Shown one piece after another: positions 7,353 to 12,252 of a DNA stretch of 17,275 nucleotides. The notes under the pieces were generated by a model. It saw only the letters and a program-made list of their open reading frames with translations, made no database searches and was not told the DNA's origin. Both the position numbers and the translations under genes were made by a program. The stretch spans positions 1-17,275 of the forward strand of contig DASZMJ010000058.1 in NCBI GenBank assembly GCA_035551935.1. The letters run 5' to 3'. The number at the start of each line of letters is the position of its first letter. The stretch's first letter is position 1. This DNA comes from DASZMJ01 sp035551935. Lineage in GTDB: Bacteria > Planctomycetota > Planctomycetia > Isosphaerales > Isosphaeraceae.

Positions 7353-10300
7353 GCTCCCACCCCCGCAGGCACGAGCCGGCGACGGGGGAGGGTGGCCTTG
7401 AGGATCGCGTCGACGAGCCGCTCGGTGTCGCCGCGACCCTTCGTCAGGATCGGGGCGCCGACCTCGTGGAGCCGGGCGAGCTCGCCGGGCTCGAGCGTCT
7501 TGGCCGTGAGGATGACGACCGGGATCGTGCTCCAGGACGGGTCCTGGCCGACCCGCGCCAGGAAGGCGAAGCCGTCCATGACCGGCATCATCAGGTCCAG
7601 GACGATGACCGACGGCGTGCCCTCGGCCAGCCGCTCCAGGGCCTCGCGGCCGTTGGCGGCGTGGCGGACGACGATGCCGTGCTCGACGAGCGTCTCGGCG
7701 AGCAGCTTGGCCGTGTCGGGGTTGTCCTCGACGACCAGGGCGCTGCCGACCTCCTGGGCGAGCAGCTCGCGGACGTTGGCCACGAGGTCCTCGGCGGCGG
7801 CCGGCTTGGCCAGGAAGCGGCGGGCGCCGGCGGCGAGCGAGCGGGCCTGCTCGGGGCTGGCCGAGACGACCAGGACCGGCACCTTCTCCAGGCCCGGGTC
7901 GGCGCGGAGGTCGCGGAGGACCTCGAAGCCGTCCTTGCCGGGCATGGACAGGTCGAGGCAGATCAGGTCGGGCCGATGCCGGGCACCGTCGAGGGCGCCG
8001 TCGTAGTCGGCCGCGAGCAGGACGTCGTAGCCGGCGTCCTCGAACGTCAGCCGGAGATACTTGAGGATGTCGGGCTCGTCGTCGACGCAGAGGATCGTCA
8101 AGGCCCCCGCCTCCGGGTCGGCTTCGGCTTCGGCCGGGGGCGCCGGATCGGGTTGGTGGTGGCCGTCGGAACCGGAGTGGTGGCCGTTCGTCGCCGGCGA
8201 CGGCGCCGGCGCCGGGGCCGGGACCGATGCCGGCTCGGGCCGGGAGGCGAGCGGGAGGATGACGGCGAACTCGCTGCCGTGGCCGTATTCGCTGGTCACG
8301 TCGATCCGGCCGCCGTGCATGCGGACGTACTGCGCCGTGATGACCAGGCCGAGGCCCGTGCCGCCGACCTTGCGCGAGGGGCTGCCGTCGAGCTGGGTGA
8401 ACTGCTGGAAGAGCCGGCCGCGGTCCTCGGGCTTGATGCCGACGCCCGTGTCGCGCACGGCCAGCCGCGCCACGCGGCCGATGCGGTCGTCGGCCGCCTC
8501 GCGGAGCTCGACGGTCACGGTGCCGCGGTCGGTGTACTTGATCGCGTTGGAGAGCAGGTTCGTGACGACCTGCTTGATCCGCGTCGCGTCGCCGTCGAGC
8601 GAGACGGGCCGGTCGGGCAGGTCGAGGACGACCTCGATCGGCTTGCCGTCGACCAGCGCCGCCGACTGCTCGACGGCCTCGCGGGCGACGGCGACGAGGT
8701 CGAGCCGGATCCTGTTCAGCTCCATGCGGCCGGCCTCGATCTTCGACAGGTCGAGGATGTTGTTGATCAGGCCGAGCAGGTGCTTGGCGTTGCGGTCGAC
8801 GGTCCGCAGGGCGTCGAGCTCGCGCTCGGGCAGGCCGGCACCGAGCTTGCGGATGAGCCGCTGGGTGAACCCCATGATCGAGTTCATCGGCGTCCGCAGC
8901 TCGTGCGACATGTTGGCGAGGAACTCGCTCTTGACCCGGCTGGCGCGCTCGGCGTCGGACCGCGCGGCCTCCAGCGCCTGCGACTGGGCGCGGAGGTCGG
9001 CGACGAGCCGCTGCCGCTGCTCCTCGACCTGGAAGGCGTTCATCCGGATGGCGAGCTGGTCGAGGCTGGCGGCGACGAACGCACGCTGCTCGTCGGTCGT
9101 CGGCTCGAGGTGGGCCGTCACGAGCGCCCCGATCCGGCGGCGGTTGAAGACGATCGGCCAGCCGACGACGCGGTTGATGCCGACGTCGCCCAGGCCCAGC
9201 CGCAACCGCAATCCCTCCGCGCCGAACGGGCCGACGAGCTCGCGGGCCTCGCCGTCGGCGACGACCGCCGCGGGCAGCCCCTCGCCGGTGAACGGCCGGG
9301 CCTCCAGCGGCCCGCTGTCGAGCCCGACGGCGCATTTCGGCCGCGGCGGGCCGTCCCCTTGCACTGCGTAGGCGACCGCGAGCGGGGCCTTGAGTGCCCG
9401 CGCCAGGCAGGTCAACGCGGCGCGATAGGTCTCCTGGACCTCCGGCTGGTTCAGGGCCACGGCGAATTCGGCCGCGCCCGAGAGCTGCGCCTGGGCCGAC
9501 TCGAGGTCCTTGGTCCGTTGCAGGAGCGTCGCCTCGGAATGCCTCCGCTCGGTGATGTCGCGGAGGAAGGCGGTGAAGACGACCTCGCCGGCGACCTCGA
9601 TCGGCGTGATCGCCAGCTCGGCCGGGAACTCGGTGCCGTCGGCCCGCAATGCCGGGACCTCGATCCGGCGGCCGAGGATGCGGGCCTCGCGCGTCTCCAG
9701 GTAGCGACGGAGGCCGGAGCGGTGGGCCTCGCGCAACGTCGGCGGGATGATCAGCTCCTCCATCAGCTTGCCGAGCGCCGCCTCGCGGCGGTGGCCGAAG
9801 ATGGCCTCGGCCGCCGGGTTGAACTCGATGATCCGGCCGTCGCGGTTGATCGAGATGATGCCGTCCTGCGCCGACTCGAGGATGGCGCGCTGCCGCGCCT
9901 CGCTGCGTCGCAATTCGGCGGTGCGCTCGGCCACGGTGCGCTCGATGCCGGCGCGGGTCGCCTCGAGCTGCGCCTGCCGCTCGGCCGTGGCGCGCTGCTC
10001 GCGGAGGCCGCGGACGCACGAGCCGATCAGCACGACGTCCTCGAAGATGACCCAGCCGGCGTGCTCGACGAACCGCCAGGGGGTCGCCTCGAGCAGGCCG
10101 TAGACCGACTTCGGCCAGAAGAGGCCGCGGAGGACGTGGTCGATGACCACGATCATCGACGCCGTGACCAGGACCCGCCAGTCGCGATAGAGCGCCAGGA
10201 ACGCCAGCGAGCCGAAGATGTGGAAGTGGCTCTCGATCCGACCGCCGGTCAGGTGGATCAGCAGGGCGCCCATGAGCATCTGCCCGACCGCGATGACCTG

Positions 10301-10597
10301 GCGGGTCGACTCGCGGCCGGGCCGCAAGAGCGCCAGCGCGATCGGCAGGCCGGCGATCGCGCCGCCGAGCACCAACGCCGCCCAGACGTGGAGGTGGGTC
10401 CGCCCGGCCGGCCCCTCCCAGGCCACGGGGGCGACCCACATGGCGGCGACGATCGCGGCCATCCATTGGAAGGCCATCAGGGGCACGAAGAAGCGGTCGG
10501 TGCGCGTCGCGTTCTCCCCGGCGTAGCGGGCGAGCAGCTCGCCCGCGCGCCGGTCGATCGCCGAACGGTCCGCGCCGTCAGGGTCGCCCGTTCGCAT
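7349..10597 (-). CDS. Membrane hybrid histidine kinase: 6TM-PAS-GAF-HisKA-HATPase-REC-REC
   Basis: The 1082-residue protein has about six membrane helices in residues 37-196, with the conserved-looking motifs GGRIESHFHIFGS (118-130), LYRDW (136-140) and IDHVLRGLFWPKSVYG (152-167). A coiled coil (198-235) leads to a PAS domain (about 236-350), a GAF-like domain (about 375-525), HisKA with His565 (NMSHELRTPMNS), HATPase with N-box Asn680/Asn684, DTGVGI (716-721) and GGTGLGL (745-751), a Pro/Ala/His-rich linker (787-830), and two receivers with Asp882 and Asp1001. No HPt is fused. The ATG at 10597 follows a GAGGGGG and lies 9 bp after the upstream RedB-like gene's stop; the gene end overlaps the next start as ATGA. 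It is the likely input kinase of the operon; ligand unknown, with histidines in the membrane part and the RedB neighbour hinting at redox or metal sensing. Confidence 0.92.
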   Translation of the reverse strand: MRTGDPDGADRSAIDRRAGELLARYAGENATRTDRFFVPLMAFQWMAAIVAAMWVAPVAWEGPAGRTHLHVWAALVLGGAIAGLPIALALLRPGRESTRQVIAVGQMLMGALLIHLTGGRIESHFHIFGSLAFLALYRDWRVLVTASMIVVIDHVLRGLFWPKSVYGLLEATPWRFVEHAGWVIFEDVVLIGSCVRGLREQRATAERQAQLEATRAGIERTVAERTAELRRSEARQRAILESAQDGIISINRDGRIIEFNPAAEAIFGHRREAALGKLMEELIIPPTLREAHRSGLRRYLETREARILGRRIEVPALRADGTEFPAELAITPIEVAGEVVFTAFLRDITERRHSEATLLQRTKDLESAQAQLSGAAEFAVALNQPEVQETYRAALTCLARALKAPLAVAYAVQGDGPPRPKCAVGLDSGPLEARPFTGEGLPAAVVADGEARELVGPFGAEGLRLRLGLGDVGINRVVGWPIVFNRRRIGALVTAHLEPTTDEQRAFVAASLDQLAIRMNAFQVEEQRQRLVADLRAQSQALEAARSDAERASRVKSEFLANMSHELRTPMNSIMGFTQRLIRKLGAGLPERELDALRTVDRNAKHLLGLINNILDLSKIEAGRMELNRIRLDLVAVAREAVEQSAALVDGKPIEVVLDLPDRPVSLDGDATRIKQVVTNLLSNAIKYTDRGTVTVELREAADDRIGRVARLAVRDTGVGIKPEDRGRLFQQFTQLDGSPSRKVGGTGLGLVITAQYVRMHGGRIDVTSEYGHGSEFAVILPLASRPEPASVPAPAPAPSPATNGHHSGSDGHHQPDPAPPAEAEADPEAGALTILCVDDEPDILKYLRLTFEDAGYDVLLAADYDGALDGARHRPDLICLDLSMPGKDGFEVLRDLRADPGLEKVPVLVVSASPEQARSLAAGARRFLAKPAAAEDLVANVRELLAQEVGSALVVEDNPDTAKLLAETLVEHGIVVRHAANGREALERLAEGTPSVIVLDLMMPVMDGFAFLARVGQDPSWSTIPVVILTAKTLEPGELARLHEVGAPILTKGRGDTERLVDAILKATLPRRRLVPAGVGA

Positions 10598-10606
10598 ACG
10601 TCCCCC

Positions 10607-11197
10607 TCATCCATCGCCGCGGATCGAGCAGCCGAAGACGGGCGCCGCCGGCCGTTCGGCGACGCCCCGTTGGATCAGGTCGAGGATCGCGGCGCGGCCG
10701 AGGCTGTCCCCCTCGTGCCCCCGCGTCGACGTGATCCCCCCCTCGAAGTGGCGCCGGCCTTCCGGGTCGAACAGGACGACTTGCCCCGACGTCGCGGCGC
10801 CGAACCGCTCGGCCTCGGCCCCCCCGGCGTCGGCCACGACCCGCGTGTTGGGGATCGCCGCCGCTTGCGCCGCCAGGTCCGTTTGCGCCCAGGATTCCGG
10901 CGTCCCCTCGGGGTGATAGAGCACGACCGTCGCCGCCAGCCGCCCCCGGCTTCGGGCCATGATCCGCGCCAGCTCGGCGAGGCTCGCCCGCGTGCAAGGA
11001 CAGCGCGGATGGGCGAGGAGCACGAGGTTCCAGCGCCCCGGCACCGGCCGCAGCCGGCTCGTCGCCGGCCAACGGCCCGGCGCCGTGCCCGGCCGGCCCG
11101 GCCGCGCCGCGTGGGCCCCCAGGATCATCATCCCGGCCCCGACAACCGCCCCCCAGGCGACCACCCAGAGCCAACCGGCGCACCCGTTCCATCGCAT
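10607..11197 (-). CDS. redB: RedB-like membrane-anchored thioredoxin-fold protein
   Basis: The 196-residue product resembles planctomycete proteins annotated RedB, recalled rather than searched. An N-terminal hydrophobic segment (residues about 8-28) anchors or exports it. The remainder looks thioredoxin-like: NLVLLAHPRCPCTRASL (57-73) with a Cys66-Pro-Cys68 pair after the first core strand, ATSGQVVLFDPEGR (135-148), GGITSTRGHEGD (153-164) and a third conserved-looking Cys190 near the end (APVFGCSI). The cysteine motif is CxC, not the CxxC of classical thioredoxins. A thiol redox role outside the cytoplasm is plausible but not proven. It is the first gene of the phosphorelay operon, 9 bp before the membrane kinase, and may deliver a redox signal to it. 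The ATG at 11197 is chosen because the in-frame upstream stretch runs through the repeat region. Confidence 0.75.
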   Translation of the reverse strand: MRWNGCAGWLWVVAWGAVVGAGMMILGAHAARPGRPGTAPGRWPATSRLRPVPGRWNLVLLAHPRCPCTRASLAELARIMARSRGRLAATVVLYHPEGTPESWAQTDLAAQAAAIPNTRVVADAGGAEAERFGAATSGQVVLFDPEGRRHFEGGITSTRGHEGDSLGRAAILDLIQRGVAERPAAPVFGCSIRGDG

Positions 11198-11249
11198 CGG
11201 ACGACGTCCCTCGATGACGACCGACGCGGCCCCATCGCCCCACCAGAGA

Positions 11250-11278
11250 ACCCTAGGACACGTTCCCCCCGCCGGCAA
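11250..11278 (-). promoter_or_regulatory. Candidate sigma70-type promoter of the RedB/phosphorelay operon
   Basis: Read on the minus strand, TTGCCG (11278-11273) and TAGGGT (11255-11250) are separated by exactly 17 bases. The -10 box ends 52 bp before the RedB start. Each hexamer matches the sigma70 consensus at four positions or fewer, so this is a plausible rather than firm call. Confidence 0.4.
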
Positions 11279-11299
11279 CGCCGCCGACCGTCCTCGGGA

Positions 11300-11383
11300 G
11301 TGGTCGGTGGCCGGTGGCCGGTGAAGAGGCGATCCTGCATCTCTGCACCGGCCACCGGCCACCGGCCACCGGCCACCGACCAC
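11300..11383. repeat. Foldback of 7-bp tandem repeats (CACCGGC)
   Basis: The left arm 11300-11323 is the reverse complement of 11360-11383, 24 of 24 bases. The right arm is longer: from 11346 it holds four copies of CACCGGC, then CACCGAC and CAC, while the left arm has two copies plus the variant. The 22-base centre (11324-11345) continues the pairing with AGAG and CTCT. The stem can therefore form in several registers offset by 7 bp. The element lies between divergent promoters. Similar heptamer foldbacks are, from memory, scattered in planctomycete intergenic DNA. Confidence 0.85.
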
Positions 11384-11406
11384 GTCCGGGGCGACGTCGC
11401 GTCCGC

Positions 11407-11464
11407 GCTCAAGGGCCGTCGGGCCCGCGCCGAAGGACGAGGTCGCGGCCCCACGTCCTTGAGC
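11407..11464. repeat. Imperfect inverted repeat upstream of the YceH-like gene
   Basis: GCTCAAGG at 11407-11414 pairs with CCTTGAGC at 11457-11464, and the pairing continues inward with interruptions (CGT, GGGCC and GCG blocks). Its right end overlaps the candidate -35 box TTGAGC. It could be a decayed foldback repeat or an operator. High GC makes imperfect matches common, so support is weak. Confidence 0.35.
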
Positions 11465-11487
11465 CCCGCGGCGTCCCCGGCTAGGAT
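11459..11487 (+). promoter_or_regulatory. Candidate sigma70-type promoter of the YceH-like/GH38-like pair
   Basis: TTGAGC (11459-11464) and TAGGAT (11482-11487) are separated by 17 bases, and the -10 box ends 35 bp before the ATG at 11523. Four of six bases match the consensus in each hexamer. The same TAGGAT occurs 42 bp before the metallopeptidase start at 15197, which supports its use as a -10 box in this genome. Confidence 0.45.
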
Positions 11488-11522
11488 CGGGGGCCGATTC
11501 GAGCCGAAGGGACCGCGACGCC

Positions 11523-12248
11523 ATGAGCATGGGCCAACCGACGTCGGAGAAGACCTGGACGCCCCTCTCGCACCGGGAGAGGCGCGTGCTGGGGGTGTTG
11601 ATCGAGAAGCAGAAGACCACGCCGGATGTGTATCCGTTGACGGTCAACGCACTGGTCGCGGGCTGCAACCAGAAGTCGAACCGCGACCCGGTCACGAACT
11701 ACGACGAGGAGGACGTCGAGGAGGCCCTGCATTCGCTCAGGTCGAAGGGGGCCGTGGCGCAGTACGAGGGGACGGGGAGGGTCGTGCGCTGGAAGCATAA
11801 CCTGTACGACTGGCTCGACCTGAGGAACAAGCCGGCCGAGATGGCGGTGATCGCGGAGCTGCTCCTGCGAGGGGCGCAGACGGAGGGGGACCTGAGGGCC
11901 AGGGCGAGCCGGATGGACCCGATCCCGGACCTGTCGGCCTTGCAGGTGGTGCTCGAAGACCTGGTGAAGCGGGGACTGGTCGTCTATCTGAGCCCGCCGG
12001 GGCAGCGGCGGGGGGTGGTGGTGACGCACGGGCTGTATCCGCCCGAGGAGCTGGAGCGCGTGAAGGCCGCGCACGCGAGGTCGATGGCCGCGGCGGATGA
12101 CGCCTCGGTGGCGGCGGGGCCGTCGCAGGTCCAAGGTCGGGGAGGGTCGGAGGTCGAGGCGCTCCGGGCGGAGGTCGAGGCGTTGCGGGGCGAGGTGAGG
12201 GCGTTGGCGGCCGAGGTCCGCGAGTTGAAGTCGGCGCTGGGGGCCTGA
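11523..12248 (+). CDS. YceH/DUF480 (UPF0502) family protein with C-terminal coiled coil
   Basis: The 241-residue product matches the YceH/DUF480 family: LSHRERRVLGVLIEKQKTTP near the N-terminus, then YPLTVNALVAGCNQKSNRDP and YDEEDVEEALHSLRSKG, and later AEMAVIAELLLRGAQTEGDL. The fold is two winged-helix-like domains (about 15-95 and 100-178); the cellular role is not established. Residues about 208-240 form a heptad coiled coil built of near-repeats (EVEALRAEVEALRGEVRAL), suggesting oligomerisation. A GAAGGGA at 11506-11512 precedes the ATG at 11523; a second ATG at 11529 is possible. It is followed after only 4 bp by the GH38-like gene, so the two are probably translated from one mRNA. A gene-regulatory role is conceivable from the fold but unproven. 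Confidence 0.88.
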   Translation: MSMGQPTSEKTWTPLSHRERRVLGVLIEKQKTTPDVYPLTVNALVAGCNQKSNRDPVTNYDEEDVEEALHSLRSKGAVAQYEGTGRVVRWKHNLYDWLDLRNKPAEMAVIAELLLRGAQTEGDLRARASRMDPIPDLSALQVVLEDLVKRGLVVYLSPPGQRRGVVVTHGLYPPEELERVKAAHARSMAAADDASVAAGPSQVQGRGGSEVEALRAEVEALRGEVRALAAEVRELKSALGA

Positions 12249-12252
12249 GCCG

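Noticed and set aside
11300..11383. CRISPR-like array
   Set aside because: The units are contiguous 7-mers arranged as an inverted repeat, without spacers and with no cas gene nearby.
11198..11695. Extension of the RedB-like frame and small ORFs through the heptamer repeat
   Set aside because: The translations are the repeat read as GGRWPVAGG-like peptides. Such ORFs arise from the foldback and have no start signal.
7466..11800. Plus-strand open frame of 1444 codons opposite the kinase genes
   Set aside because: Its product is a low-complexity Arg/Ala/Asp/Gly/Leu mix with no domain, and it lies antisense to genes with clear kinase, receiver and PAS motifs. It is a shadow of GC-rich codon use.
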